From NCBI RefSeq assembly GCF_018138085.1, contig NZ_CP073105.1, positions 2,356,001 to 2,420,000 of the forward strand: a stretch of DNA of 64,000 bases, read 5' to 3'. Under the pieces are notes generated by a model. The model did not search any database, was not told where the DNA came from, and saw only the letters and a program-made list of their open reading frames with translations. The position numbers and the translations under genes are program-made. Shown here in pieces: positions 1 through 8,950 of this stretch; within the stretch, counting starts at the first letter, position 1; each line of letters starts with the position of its first letter. Origin of the DNA: Stutzerimonas stutzeri. Its GTDB lineage: Bacteria; Pseudomonadota; Gammaproteobacteria; Pseudomonadales; Pseudomonadaceae.

Positions 1-326
1 CCGGATTTGCTTGTGTCGTAGCGCAAGGTTGCACAGCTTTGATGCGTGCGACCCCACCCAATCAAAGTATGTGAACAGGGCTGGCAGGCTGAGTTCGCGC
101 GCGTCAGACCGGGCGGCAGAGATGGCGCTCGCACCGGACGCACCGAAGAAGGCGCTTGGCCATATTTCGTTGGCATTTTCTGAACCCCGTTTGCCTTCCC
201 GGGTCAGAGCTGAGCATCACGGCAGAGCCAGCTGACCCGACCTTCGTGCGATCTCAGCGCAGTCGGACCATGGATGGCTGCTGTGTCGAGTCCTACCGCC
301 TTCTTGCCCAGATACCGAGCACTTCA
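1..326. other. 5' edge region without a recognisable gene
   Basis: Nothing in the first 326 bases resembles a known protein or RNA. An open frame runs in from position 156 in phase with the downstream glycosyltransferase. Its extra 57 residues do not look like a glycosyltransferase N-terminus, so I treat it as untranslated leader. A promoter for the downstream gene probably lies here, but no convincing -35/-10 pair stands out. Confidence 0.4.
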
Positions 327-2402
327 ATGGATCAGATATACGCCGTCGTACTGTCGTACAAACGCAAGGGCTTGCTGAGACGCTGCCTGGACGGAATCAA
401 TGCCCAGACCCGGCGTTGCGATGCCGTTATCGTGGTGGACAACGCCAGCAATGACGGTACCGAGGAGATGCTGCTCGAGTCCGGTATCGACAATCTCAAG
501 GTTTATGTGCTGTCCCATAACACCGGCGCCTCCGGTGGTTTCAGTGCCGGATTTCGCATCGCTTACCAGCAGGGCGCCGATTTCGTCTGGATGATGGATG
601 ACGACGTCATACCTGAGCCGGACGCGCTGGAGAAGCTACTTCAGGCTGACGATCAACTGCGCGCGCGTCGGGAGCCGTTTTCCTATCTCATTTCGCGGGC
701 CCACACCGAAGATGGCTTGCTGACCAACGTGCCGCGTGTCGACGAACGTCCCAACGCCATCGCCTACGAGAACTGGCCGGCACTGCTCGATATCGGCGTA
801 ATACCGGTGCGCCCGGCGACCTTCGTCTCGATCCTCGTGCCACGGGCGTCGTTACAGCGCCACGGCTTGCCTCTGGCTTCCATGTTCATGTGGGGCGACG
901 ACACGGAATTCACCTTGCGCATCAGCGAAGATGTGCCGGGTTATCTGGTCGCTGCGAGTAAGGTCCTGCACATGCGTCGGGTCAGCGGCACCATCGATAT
1001 TCTTCGCGAGGTCGACCCGAACCGGGTCGCGCTGCACCGACATCTGGTACGCAACGAGCTGTTCGTCGCGCGCAGGTATTTCCGAAAGCGCCGCGTGCTG
1101 GGGCTGCTGGGGTCGCGGTTGTGGCAAGTGCTGCAGATGCTCAAGAGCCGCCAATTCACCAAGGCCCGCATCGTCACGAAAGGGCTGTTGGAAAGTTTCC
1201 GTTTTGCTCCCGAAACAGAAATGGCCGATGCGCCGGTGGAGGCACTAGGGGTAACCGTGCGTGAATTGATCCCAAAGTCGCCAAGTGTGACCTCAGGGAT
1301 TGAGACGCCAACCGACGCCGCTGGTACGTCGCAGGTGGCGAGCGAGGCAGCGAAGCCGGATGATCAGCTGCTGGAGCTTCCACGCCAGCCGAGGCCGAAC
1401 ATGCGCATCCTGATCTGCGGTGCTGGCGGCCAGGTTGGCCACTGCCTGGTCAATCAAGCCGCCAGTTTCGGGCTCGAGCCCATTGGGCTCGCTCATCAGG
1501 ACCTGGATATCACCTCGCCCGAGCAGATTAGCCAGGCGCTCGAGCGCTACCAGCCGGCATTGATCATCAATGCGGCGGCGTATACCAATCTCGACCATGC
1601 CGAGGCCGAGGTCGCGCATGCCGAGGCGGTGAACCGCGATGGCGCCGCCAACCTGGGGCGGGCCGCGGAACGCTTCGGTATCCCCTTGTTCCACTTGTCC
1701 AGCGAATATGTTTTCGCCGGCGACGGTACCGAGCCCTATCGTGAGACCGATCCGGCCTTGCCAATCAGCGTCTACGGGGAAACGCGGCGAGCGGGGGAGG
1801 TGGCCATCACTGAAGCGCTCGATCGCCACCTGATTCTGCGTACCAGCTGGATCTATGGCGAACACGGCAACAATTTCGTGAAAACCATGCTGAACCTGGA
1901 CCGCAAAACCGACGAGATTTCCGTGGTCAGTGATCAGATCGGTTGCCCGACTCGCTCTCGCAGCGTCGCACGTGTCCTGATCGAACTCGCGATGCGCTAT
2001 TGCCGCGATGGAGACCTGCAGTGGGGTATCTATCATTACAGCGGTGCAGAGCCCTGCTCATGGGCAGAGTTTGCCGTCGAGATCTTCAGCGAAGCCGAGC
2101 GGGCCGGCCTGATCGACAAGGCGCCACGGGTGCTCCCGGTCGCTAGCGGCAGCCTGCCGCGTGCGGCAGCGCGTCCTGCCTGGTCCGTGCTCGATTGCAG
2201 CCGTATCGAAAGCACCTTCGGCATTCGGCCCAAGTCCTGGCGCGATGAGCTGCGCCATGTGATCAAGCAGATGAGCGACATGCCGTCGCTGCCGTTCGGG
2301 CCTGCGCACAGCCGTGTGCCGTTCAGGACGTACCCGCAAAGCGGCGGCGAAGGTCCCAGCCTGGCCCAGTTCGCAGTGGTGCAGGGAGCCGGTCAGCTCT
2401 GA
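327..2402 (+). CDS. Fusion protein: GT2 glycosyltransferase + RmlD-like (dTDP-4-dehydrorhamnose reductase) domain
   Basis: This is a 691-residue protein with two domains. Residues 1 to about 290 are a GT-A family 2 glycosyltransferase: the start MDQIYAVVLSYKR, VVDNASNDGT, the NTGASGGFSAGF stretch typical of GlfT/rhamnosyltransferase-like enzymes, and the metal-binding WMMDDDV. After a low-complexity linker (about 300-355) an RmlD-like short-chain reductase begins at residue 359 (base 1401) with MRILICGAGGQVG, a Rossmann GxxGQxG motif. The reductase active site is unusual. The usual STDYVFDG reads SSEYVFAG, and the usual YGxTKxxGE reads YGETRRAGE, so the catalytic lysine is arginine. Canonical RmlD makes dTDP-L-rhamnose, so the fusion would join sugar synthesis to transfer in a surface-glycan pathway; that role is inference. 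The start at 327 was chosen because the glycosyltransferase homology begins there. An in-frame start at 156 exists. Confidence 0.8.
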   Translation: MDQIYAVVLSYKRKGLLRRCLDGINAQTRRCDAVIVVDNASNDGTEEMLLESGIDNLKVYVLSHNTGASGGFSAGFRIAYQQGADFVWMMDDDVIPEPDALEKLLQADDQLRARREPFSYLISRAHTEDGLLTNVPRVDERPNAIAYENWPALLDIGVIPVRPATFVSILVPRASLQRHGLPLASMFMWGDDTEFTLRISEDVPGYLVAASKVLHMRRVSGTIDILREVDPNRVALHRHLVRNELFVARRYFRKRRVLGLLGSRLWQVLQMLKSRQFTKARIVTKGLLESFRFAPETEMADAPVEALGVTVRELIPKSPSVTSGIETPTDAAGTSQVASEAAKPDDQLLELPRQPRPNMRILICGAGGQVGHCLVNQAASFGLEPIGLAHQDLDITSPEQISQALERYQPALIINAAAYTNLDHAEAEVAHAEAVNRDGAANLGRAAERFGIPLFHLSSEYVFAGDGTEPYRETDPALPISVYGETRRAGEVAITEALDRHLILRTSWIYGEHGNNFVKTMLNLDRKTDEISVVSDQIGCPTRSRSVARVLIELAMRYCRDGDLQWGIYHYSGAEPCSWAEFAVEIFSEAERAGLIDKAPRVLPVASGSLPRAAARPAWSVLDCSRIESTFGIRPKSWRDELRHVIKQMSDMPSLPFGPAHSRVPFRTYPQSGGEGPSLAQFAVVQGAGQL

Positions 2403-2406
2403 CCAC

Positions 2407-2420
2407 GATAAAACTTTATC
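2407..2420. promoter_or_regulatory. AT-rich 14-base palindrome between two genes
   Basis: GATAAA-AC-TTTATC forms a perfect 6-base dyad inside the 65-base gap before the SAF-domain oxidoreductase. It lies 48 bases before that start codon and could be an operator. No regulator is identified. Confidence 0.3.
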
Positions 2421-2467
2421 AAAATGTAACAGTCTGATCCTCTCGTCAAAACCAATGGAATTCCGTA

Positions 2468-3679
2468 ATGACCGGTGCAGCTGTTAAACGCGTGGGTGTT
2501 TCAGGTACGGGGATGATCTCCCACTGTTTCGTTCGGCTGATCATGCAGCATTACCAGGACCTGGACATCAGCCGTGTGCTGACCCGCAGGCGTGTGGACA
2601 CCCTGCGTGATTTCCCGCTGCCGGATCGATTGACCAATTCGATCGACGAGCTCATCGCGCATTCGGACATCATCGTCGAGTGCACGGGCGACGTGTTCTT
2701 CGGAACCGAGGTCATCGAGCGGGCCTTCGAAGCCGGGGTGCCGGTTGTGACGGTCAATGCGGAGTTGCAAGTGACGACGGGCTCCTACCTGTCCGGCAAG
2801 GGCTTGCTGACCGAGGCGGAAGGTGATCAACCCGGCTCCCTCGCGGCGTTACGTGAAGATGCCTTGCAGATGGGCTTTCAGCCGCTGGTCTACGGCAATA
2901 TGAAAGGCTATCTGAACCACAACCCGAGCCCCGAGGACATGGCCTATTGGGCCAAGCGGCAGGGCATCAGCATCGAACAGACCACATCCTTCACCGATGG
3001 CACCAAGGTGCAGATCGAGCAGGTAGTGGTGGGCAACGGTTTTGGCGCCACCATTTGCCGGCGCGGAATGGAAGGTTTGGCCTCGACCGATCTCAACCGT
3101 AGCGGCACGGTGCTTGGCCTGATCGCCGATGGCCTTGGCCAACCCCTGGTCGACTATGTGTTGCCCGATGGTTATTCGGCAGGCGGCGTGTTTCTGGTCT
3201 GTCGCCATGACAACGACCAGGCGCCCGCGATCGAATATTTCAAGCTCGGTCCCGGCCCTTATTACGTGCTGACTCGCCCGTTCCATCTGTGTTCGCTGGA
3301 AGTCGGCAAGACGGTGCGCCGCGTGCTGGCCGGTGGCGGTGTGCTGTTGAATAACTCGGTCGAGCCAACACTGGGTGTCGCGGCGATAGCCAAGCGCAAG
3401 ATGAACGCCGGCGAGATGATCGTCCGGGGTATCGGTGGTTTCGATGTCCGTGGCGAAGCCGTTCGGCTAGTCGATGAGCTCGATCACGTGCCCATCGGTC
3501 TGTTGCGCCATACGGTACTCAGAAGGGCCGTGGAGCCTGGGCAGATGATCACCTTCGACGACGTAGAGCTCCAACCCAGCCGGGTGCTGGACATCATTTC
3601 CCAGCAGCGTCAGAAGACCGTGCAGCAACTCGAAACACGCCCGCAACCAGGCGGCGTTTTGCAACAGGTGCTGAGCTGA
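2468..3679 (+). CDS. SAF-domain NAD(P)-binding oxidoreductase (homoserine-dehydrogenase-like, COG4091 type)
   Basis: This is a 403-residue protein. The N-terminus has a dinucleotide-binding motif (GVSGTGMI, residues about 10-17), followed by DIIVECTGD and a VPVVTVNAELQ segment, as in the predicted homoserine-dehydrogenase-like family COG4091. The C-terminal part (about 335-385, IGLLRHTVLRRAVEPGQMITFDDVEL) is a SAF domain, as found in sialic acid synthases and flagellar FlgA. Members are sometimes found in polysaccharide or sugar-acid gene neighbourhoods. It follows the GT2-RmlD fusion by 65 bases on the same strand and may be co-transcribed with it. The substrate is unknown. The Shine-Dalgarno sequence (GGAATTCC) is weak. 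Family assignment is fairly sure; reaction unknown. Confidence 0.75.
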   Translation: MTGAAVKRVGVSGTGMISHCFVRLIMQHYQDLDISRVLTRRRVDTLRDFPLPDRLTNSIDELIAHSDIIVECTGDVFFGTEVIERAFEAGVPVVTVNAELQVTTGSYLSGKGLLTEAEGDQPGSLAALREDALQMGFQPLVYGNMKGYLNHNPSPEDMAYWAKRQGISIEQTTSFTDGTKVQIEQVVVGNGFGATICRRGMEGLASTDLNRSGTVLGLIADGLGQPLVDYVLPDGYSAGGVFLVCRHDNDQAPAIEYFKLGPGPYYVLTRPFHLCSLEVGKTVRRVLAGGGVLLNNSVEPTLGVAAIAKRKMNAGEMIVRGIGGFDVRGEAVRLVDELDHVPIGLLRHTVLRRAVEPGQMITFDDVELQPSRVLDIISQQRQKTVQQLETRPQPGGVLQQVLS

Positions 3680-3882
3680 ACAGGCTCGGCGACGAGGCTG
3701 AAATCTGGGCCGACGGCCACAGCTTCGTCGAGTTCCAGCGGACCGGTACGGGGTTGGTCCCGTACCACCACGAGTCGAGTTCGAGCTTGACCAAATCCAC
3801 GCAGCCGATACCAGGACGCCCGCTGGAGCAGGCGTCCTGCGACGAGCCGCAAACGATGGTTTTCCTGGCGTAGCAACGGCAC
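3610..3882 (-). CDS. Doubtful small ORF, hypothetical
   Basis: A 90-codon GTG-start frame begins 3 bases after the stop of the 67-residue gene on the same strand and overlaps the 3' end of the SAF-domain gene by 70 bases. It is arginine- and leucine-rich and has no recognisable domain. Its immediate position behind a real gene would allow translational coupling, but the composition could equally be that of a shadow frame. Low confidence. Confidence 0.2.
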   Translation of the reverse strand: MPLLRQENHRLRLVAGRLLQRASWYRLRGFGQARTRLVVVRDQPRTGPLELDEAVAVGPDFSLVAEPVQLSTCCKTPPGCGRVSSCCTVF

Positions 3883-3885
3883 CGT

Positions 3886-4089
3886 TCAGACGGACTGCGA
3901 CTGACTCGCTGCGGCTGCATCACCGATGACCGACAGGATGTTGCGCGCGATACGGACGACCGCGCCGCTGAAACCCGCCGCCTCCTTCTGAGCGTCCTGC
4001 TCGTTTTCGAACACGGCGAGAACGCCGCCATATGAATACACCACGCCCCAGCAGCCGGTGTCTTCGATGTCCATTTGCGTAGTATCCAT
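3886..4089 (-). CDS. Small hypothetical protein, 67 aa
   Basis: A 67-residue soluble protein starts with MDTTQMDIEDTGCWGVVYSYGG. A good Shine-Dalgarno sequence (AGGGAGA, about 6 bases before the ATG at 4089) supports translation. No known domain is recognised. The middle (VFENEQDAQKEAAGFSGAVVRIARN) looks like a small alpha/beta fold. The gene lies alone, facing the SAF-domain gene. Confidence 0.6.
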   Translation of the reverse strand: MDTTQMDIEDTGCWGVVYSYGGVLAVFENEQDAQKEAAGFSGAVVRIARNILSVIGDAAAASQSQSV

Positions 4090-4321
4090 GTGCTTTCTCC
4101 CTGAGTTTGCATCAATGCGACGGAAACACGGCGCATAGATAGCATGCCGTCAAAACATCGACAATTGCCGTTCGGCGGCCGCTGTATCCGCTGTACGGGG
4201 GCATGCCGTCCGCCGCGGTTCAGGAGAGAAACGAGCGTCTCGGGAAGCGACGAACTGCACGGCTCGCACGCCCGGACCGTTCGCAGGCGAGTTGCCGCCG
4301 TGAGGCGGCTCACAGGCTTCT

Positions 4322-4690
4322 TTAGACGGGGCGCCGCGCGTCCGGGTGTGTTTCGTGGCCCATCGGAGTGGTATCGGGAAGAGGGGTGTCAGGCTCGGAA
4401 AAGTCGGGACTGTGGACTTCCGAGTCCAAGGGCATATGACTGTACCGCTGCTTGTCTACCACGTCCTGCTGCCGCGGTTGCTGCTCGCTCTCTGTCAGGA
4501 TCCGCTTGGCCTCGCAGCGTCCGCTGATGCCGCGTGCCAATGCCATGCCGCCCATTGCCAATTGCAGCAGACCGCTTATGCCGCCACGGCGCAGGCCTTT
4601 GCCCAGCAGCATCAGGCCGCCGGCTACTGACGCGGTGCGCTCCCAGCCATGCACGTTCTGCGGGGCGGTCTTGTCGAAAAGTCGGTTCAT
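4322..4690 (-). CDS. DUF2892 (YgaP-like) inner-membrane small protein with acidic C-terminal tail
   Basis: This is a 122-residue protein. Residues 1-65 carry the DUF2892 pattern: N-terminal amphipathic start, HGWERTASVAGGLMLLGKGLRRGG, then a second hydrophobic glycine-rich helix (LLQLAMGGMALARGISG). A hydrophilic proline- and aspartate-rich tail follows. The start at 4690 is preferred over longer in-frame starts because TGAGGAAA sits 5-12 bases upstream. The family is small membrane proteins of unknown function, sometimes linked to stress. Confidence 0.7.
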   Translation of the reverse strand: MNRLFDKTAPQNVHGWERTASVAGGLMLLGKGLRRGGISGLLQLAMGGMALARGISGRCEAKRILTESEQQPRQQDVVDKQRYSHMPLDSEVHSPDFSEPDTPLPDTTPMGHETHPDARRPV

Positions 4691-5201
4691 GGTCGTTTCC
4701 TCACGGTTCATTGCCAGCGTTGTAGCTTCGGCAGCCAACCGGCGGGTGCGTTCTGGGCGGAGGACGAGCGGCAATCGGAGCGACGGTGTCACGCCATGCT
4801 CTGATTAAGGCTTGACACTCACGCGTGGCTCACGCAGATTCCTCTAAACGTAATGCGATTACGCAAAAACAACAATCGCGCGTTCGAGCTCCGAGCGTGT
4901 AACGCATACAGCCATGACCATACCTAGCTATTCATTCAGCCATTACCACATCCCCGACGCCTGCCGGTCAGCCAGCGCGTGTTCGTCCGAAAGCCTGGAT
5001 GGCCACGCTGCAGTGGTGGTCGGCCAGAGCTATCGTATGGATGTGACCCTCAGGGTGTACGGCTGAATGAAGATTCTCGGTTTTCGACTGACCCTTGGCG
5101 ACCATCTGGGTCGCAGTGTTCGGGGCATTTCCTGTGCGCCGCCGGGCTGACGTGTCCTGACGTCATCCCTATCAATGCACAGCCAGTCAAAGGAGCCAAT
5201 C
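4691..5201. other. Intergenic region between DUF2892 gene and hpd
   Basis: This 511-base divergent region must hold promoters for both flanking genes. A perfect 15-base palindrome (CGTAAT-GCG-ATTACG) lies at 4849-4863. A TTGACA hexamer at 4812-4817 has no good partner -10. Short open frames here have no recognisable protein character. Confidence 0.4.
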
Positions 5202-6281
5202 ATGGCCGACCTGTTTGAAAACCCCATGGGCCTCATGGGCTTCGAGTTCATCGAATTTGCCTCGCCCACCCCGAACGTCATTGAACCTGTACTGGAGAGC
5301 ATGGGTTTTTCCCATGTTGCGAACCATCGCTCCAAGGACGTGGCGCTGTATCGCCAGGGCGAAATCAACGCCGTCGTCAACCGTGAGCCTAAGAGCCACG
5401 CGGCCTATTTCGCTGCCGAGCATGGCCCGTCGGTGTGCGGCATGGCCTTCCGTGTGAAGGATGCGCATCAGGCGTATGCCAAAGCGCTGGAATTGGGAGC
5501 GCAGGCTGTCGACATGCCCACCGGTCCGATGGAGCTGCGTTTGCCGGCCATCAAAGGCATCGGTGGCGCGCCGCTGTATCTGATCGACCGTTTCGGTGAG
5601 GGCAGCTCGATATACGATATCGACTTCGTCTTCCTGGACGGCGTCGATCGCCATCCGGTCGGCGCCGGCCTGAAGATCATCGATCACCTGACCCACAACG
5701 TGTATCGCGGGCGCATGGCCTACTGGGCCGACTTCTACGAGAAGCTGTTCAACTTCCGCGAGATCCGCTACTTCGACATCAAGGGCGAATACACCGGCCT
5801 GACCTCCAAGGCCATGACCGCACCGGACGGTATAATCCGCATCCCGCTGAACGAGGAGTCCAGCAAGGGGGCAGGGCAGATCGAAGAGTTCCTGATGCAG
5901 TTCAATGGCGAGGGCATCCAGCACGTCGCCTTCCTGACCGACAACCTGATCGAGACCTGGGACAAGCTCAAGGCCAGCGGCACGGTATTCATGACCGCAC
6001 CGCCGGAAACCTACTACGAGATGCTCGAAGGCCGCCTGCCCAATCATGGCGAGCCCGTCGAGGACTTGAAGTCGCGTGGCATTCTGCTCGACGGCGCATC
6101 GGAGAATGGCGAGCAGCGCCTGCTGCTGCAGATCTTCTCGGGTACCTTGCTCGGTCCGGTGTTCTTCGAGTTCATCCAGCGCAAGGGCGACAGCGGCTTC
6201 GGCGAGGGCAACTTCAAGGCCTTGTTCGAATCCATCGAGCGCGACCAGATCAAGCGCGGGGTCTTGAGCACGGCTGACTGA
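5202..6281 (+). CDS. hpd: 4-hydroxyphenylpyruvate dioxygenase
   Basis: This 359-residue cytoplasmic Fe(II) enzyme converts 4-hydroxyphenylpyruvate to homogentisate in tyrosine/phenylalanine breakdown. The length matches the Pseudomonas enzyme (about 357-358). The three iron ligands are in place: His162 (IDHLTHNVY), His241 (GIQHVAF) and Glu323 ([11 protein letters not shown]), one residue off P. fluorescens numbering. The C-terminal end ([18 protein letters not shown]) is also typical. The start at 5202 is fixed by AAAGGAG 6-12 bases upstream; a longer start at 5175 is less likely. No other tyrosine-catabolism gene is nearby, so it is probably monocistronic, with a hairpin just after the stop. 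Confidence 0.97.
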   Translation: MADLFENPMGLMGFEFIEFASPTPNVIEPVLESMGFSHVANHRSKDVALYRQGEINAVVNREPKSHAAYFAAEHGPSVCGMAFRVKDAHQAYAKALELGAQAVDMPTGPMELRLPAIKGIGGAPLYLIDRFGEGSSIYDIDFVFLDGVDRHPVGAGLKIIDHLTHNVYRGRMAYWADFYEKLFNFREIRYFDIKGEYTGLTSKAMTAPDGIIRIPLNEESSKGAGQIEEFLMQFNGEGIQHVAFLTDNLIETWDKLKASGTVFMTAPPETYYEMLEGRLPNHGEPVEDLKSRGILLDGASENGEQRLLLQIFSGTLLGPVFFEFIQRKGDSGFGEGNFKALFESIERDQIKRGVLSTAD

Positions 6282-6287
6282 TAGCGC

Positions 6288-6320
6288 GGACGGCAGCCAG
6301 GTCACCCCCGGCTGCCGTCC
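6288..6320 (+). terminator. hpd: Hairpin downstream of hpd, likely terminator
   Basis: Perfect 11-base arms GGACGGCAGCC and GGCTGCCGTCC with an 11-base loop start 7 bases after the hpd stop. The following T content is poor (TTCGTGTTCG), so intrinsic termination may be partial. Confidence 0.6.
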
Positions 6321-6534
6321 TTCGTGTTCGATTGGCGCATGCGTCAGCGGCGTGCGCTGAAACCGGTGGAATCCGGTAGCACCTGGGCAGTCGGCTTTCA
6401 GGCGGTGCCGAGCCTTGCACCGTGTCGGCATGACGCCGTGCACCACGCAGACCGACAGCCGCTCCGATGCGAGTAGCTGGCTTGGCATTCCTTTATCGCA
6501 ATCCCGTTGACCCTCTCGCTTGGGCTTGGCGCGC

Positions 6535-7095
6535 TCAGTTGCCGCGCACGCCCGCACCTTGCAAAAAAAACTGCTCGATGATGCCGGCCGAACTGGCGCT
6601 CGCCGCGCGGCCACGGCGTTCGGCATCGACGATGCCGTAAATCAGGGAAAGAAACAGCTCGGTAAGCACCGGTGCGCCCACCTCGATGCGAAAAAGACCG
6701 GCGCGTTGACCTCTTAAGAAGAAGGCATCCAATGCGCTGTCGTACGGAATCCATTTCGCCCCCTCGTTAGCCGGATCGAGCGAATCAGGGCGGTACTGGA
6801 ACATCAGGAACATGAGCAGTTCTCGGTGTGCCAGGTGTTCCTGAATGAGTCGTTTCAGCGCCGTGAGCGGCTCTGCATTGTCGAGATCGGTACGCTGGAT
6901 GACCTGGTTCAACACGGTCAGGCCATGCGCCATCAGCATTTCGACGAGATTGTCACGGGTGCCGCAAAGCCGGTGCAACGTCGCTTTGCTGATACCGGCC
7001 GCTTCCGCGAGCTCCTTCAGCGTCGCTCGCGGGCGGTCTACGAATGCGACGGCCAACGCCTTGAGCAGGCGATCGTCGGGAAGGGGCTGCGTCAT
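6535..7095 (-). CDS. TetR-family transcriptional repressor (SmvR-like position)
   Basis: This 186-residue protein has an N-terminal helix-turn-helix (about 24-45: TLKELAEAAGISKATLHRLCGTRDNL) of the TetR type and a helical ligand-binding domain to residue 180. GGAG lies 9 bases before the ATG at 7095. It is divergent from an SmvA-like MFS exporter, as smvR is from smvA in enterobacteria. The inferred role is repressing that exporter, and itself, through the palindrome at 7189-7208. The effector is unknown; cationic biocides are a guess from the transporter family. Confidence 0.85.
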   Translation of the reverse strand: MTQPLPDDRLLKALAVAFVDRPRATLKELAEAAGISKATLHRLCGTRDNLVEMLMAHGLTVLNQVIQRTDLDNAEPLTALKRLIQEHLAHRELLMFLMFQYRPDSLDPANEGAKWIPYDSALDAFFLRGQRAGLFRIEVGAPVLTELFLSLIYGIVDAERRGRAASASSAGIIEQFFLQGAGVRGN

Positions 7096-7188
7096 CAGTT
7101 GTGACTCCCATCATTAAAGCTCACGGTATTGTCCAGATAAAGGCTCAAATGACAACTCAATAGCCGGTTGAAGTTAATTATTTCCAAT

Positions 7189-7208
7189 ATGAGACAAAGT
7201 TGACTCAT
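7189..7208. promoter_or_regulatory. Putative TetR operator palindrome
   Basis: ATGAGACAAAGTTGACTCAT is a 20-base near-perfect palindrome (ATGAGnCAAnnTTGnCTCAT). It lies in the 221-base gap between the TetR gene and the MFS exporter. Position and symmetry fit the binding site of the adjacent repressor. Confidence 0.7.
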
Positions 7209-7316
7209 AAGGTTCTTTGTCGGATCATCCGTGTCCGGTGCATCGCGGCCACAGGGGCCGGGAGCACGAACGATTCGCGGCTCAAGCTCGATGTGGCTCA
7301 GGCAGACGAGGTAGAC

Positions 7317-8846
7317 ATGAACCCACTAATCAACCGCTGGCTGTTGCTCGCTGCCGTTCTGCTGGCCTTCACCCCGCTCATGATCGATGTGACGATCCTG
7401 CACATCGCCATTCCAACGCTGACGCTTGATCTGCGCGCTTCGGGAACGGAGGTCTTGTGGATCGTCGACATCTATCCGCTGATCATGGCCGGGCTGCTGG
7501 TCCCCATGGGGTTTCTGACCGATCGAATCGGTACACAGCGAACCTTGCTGCTGGGCATGACAATCTTCTCGCTGGCCTCGATCGGGGCAGCCTTCTCTTC
7601 GACGGCGGCCGTGCTCATCGCCGCACGCGCAGCGCTTGCTCTGGGCTCGGCGATGATGATGCCGGCCATTCTTGCCGTGGTTCGTCGAACGTTCGACGAT
7701 GAGCGCGAGAGGGGTATTGCGCTGGGCCTCTGGGGTACCGTCGCGGCGGCCGGAGCGGCTGTGGGGCCGCTGGTGGGCGGGCTGCTGCTGGAGCATTTCT
7801 GGTGGGGGTCGGTATTTCTGATCAACGTACCGATCATGCTGGCGGTCACGCCGTTGGTGTATGCACTGGTCCCGAATGAGGGCTCGGACTCCCATGCACC
7901 TTGGCCTATCGGGCAAGCGCTGGTGCTGATCGCCGGGCTGATGCTCTCGGTCTTCGCGACCAAGTCGCTGTTCAAACCGGATCAATCCGCTCTGATCGCC
8001 GGCGCGCTGCTGGGTGTCGGGATTGGCCTGTTGTCCATATTCGGCCGTTTTCAGCTTCGCTCGCCGCATCCGATGCTGGACCTTTCGCTGTTCAAGCGAG
8101 GCCAGGTACGGGCCGGGCTCGCCATGGCCCTGGTCGCGTCCGGTGCCCTGGCCGGGGTCGAGCTGACGATCGCCCAGGAAATGCAATTCGTGATCGGCAA
8201 AACGCCGCTCGAGGCTGGCTTGTTTCTCTTGCCGCTAATGGCAGCCGCTGCCGTGGGCGGACCTATAGCCGGCTGGATTGCGGGCCGCGTGGGGCTGCGC
8301 TGGCTGGCGACGGCATCGCTTGCTGCGTCCGCGGCGAGTCTAGGCGGTCTGGCGGTGAGCGACTTCCATGCGGCGGGCGCTGTTGTGATCTGTCTGCTTG
8401 CAACGCTCGGTCTGGCGCTCTCCGTAGGGCTTACGGCCTCGTCCATCGCAATCATGTCCGCCATTACCCCGGAAAAGGCCGGCTCGGCCGGTTCGCTGGA
8501 GGCGACGGCCTACGATCTGGGATCCGGACTCGGCATCACTGGATTCGGCGTGCTGCTCGCAACCGCGTATGCCAAGGCGCTGGCGACGCCTGAGAACCTC
8601 GCGCCGGCGATCGCCGCTCAGGCTCGGCTTTCCATCGGCGAAACCATGATAGTGGCCTCCGGTTTGCCGGGGCAGCAGAGCAACGCGTTGCTCGAGTCCG
8701 GGCGCGCGGCGTTCTCGCTCGCGCATACCGGGGTACTGAGCACGGCGGCGGCAATGCTGGCCGCGTTGGCGATAGTCCTCTGCGTTTCGTTGCGAGACCA
8801 ACGCTCGGTCCGTTCCGATGATCCAGCCATCGAGGCGGACGGCTGA
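7317..8846 (+). CDS. MFS drug/biocide exporter, DHA2 (14-TM) family, SmvA-like
   Basis: This 509-residue inner-membrane proton antiporter has about 14 hydrophobic segments. The N-terminus (LAFTPLMIDVTILHIAIPTL, then VLWIVDIYPLIMAGLLVPMG) closely resembles SmvA/QacA-type transporters. Motif A appears as GFLTDRIGTQRTLLLG and motif C as GTVAAAGAAVGPLVGG. SmvA-type pumps export quaternary ammonium compounds, dyes and chlorhexidine; the substrate here is inferred. The start at 7317 has GAGG 5 bases upstream and begins at the first membrane segment; an in-frame start at 7200 would add a non-family leader. It is divergent from its probable TetR repressor. Confidence 0.88.
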   Translation: MNPLINRWLLLAAVLLAFTPLMIDVTILHIAIPTLTLDLRASGTEVLWIVDIYPLIMAGLLVPMGFLTDRIGTQRTLLLGMTIFSLASIGAAFSSTAAVLIAARAALALGSAMMMPAILAVVRRTFDDERERGIALGLWGTVAAAGAAVGPLVGGLLLEHFWWGSVFLINVPIMLAVTPLVYALVPNEGSDSHAPWPIGQALVLIAGLMLSVFATKSLFKPDQSALIAGALLGVGIGLLSIFGRFQLRSPHPMLDLSLFKRGQVRAGLAMALVASGALAGVELTIAQEMQFVIGKTPLEAGLFLLPLMAAAAVGGPIAGWIAGRVGLRWLATASLAASAASLGGLAVSDFHAAGAVVICLLATLGLALSVGLTASSIAIMSAITPEKAGSAGSLEATAYDLGSGLGITGFGVLLATAYAKALATPENLAPAIAAQARLSIGETMIVASGLPGQQSNALLESGRAAFSLAHTGVLSTAAAMLAALAIVLCVSLRDQRSVRSDDPAIEADG

Positions 8847-8950
8847 TCGCGGTTTCGCCAGCATGACGTGCTTCGAATCGTTATCGCCCATGGCGCTAGC
8901 GACGACCAGTCATGCCTTGATCACTCCAAGGGCGCGCTGATCTTGGAACG

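Noticed and set aside
11..235. Open frame of 74 codons at the window start
   Set aside because: Arg/Ala/Ser-rich composition without any recognisable domain, overlapped by another frame. It looks like a chance frame in high-GC DNA.
4900..4920. Possible PhhR/TyrR-type box upstream of hpd (TGTAA...TACA)
   Set aside because: The two halves are far too close compared with TGTAAA-N6-TTTACA. It is probably chance.
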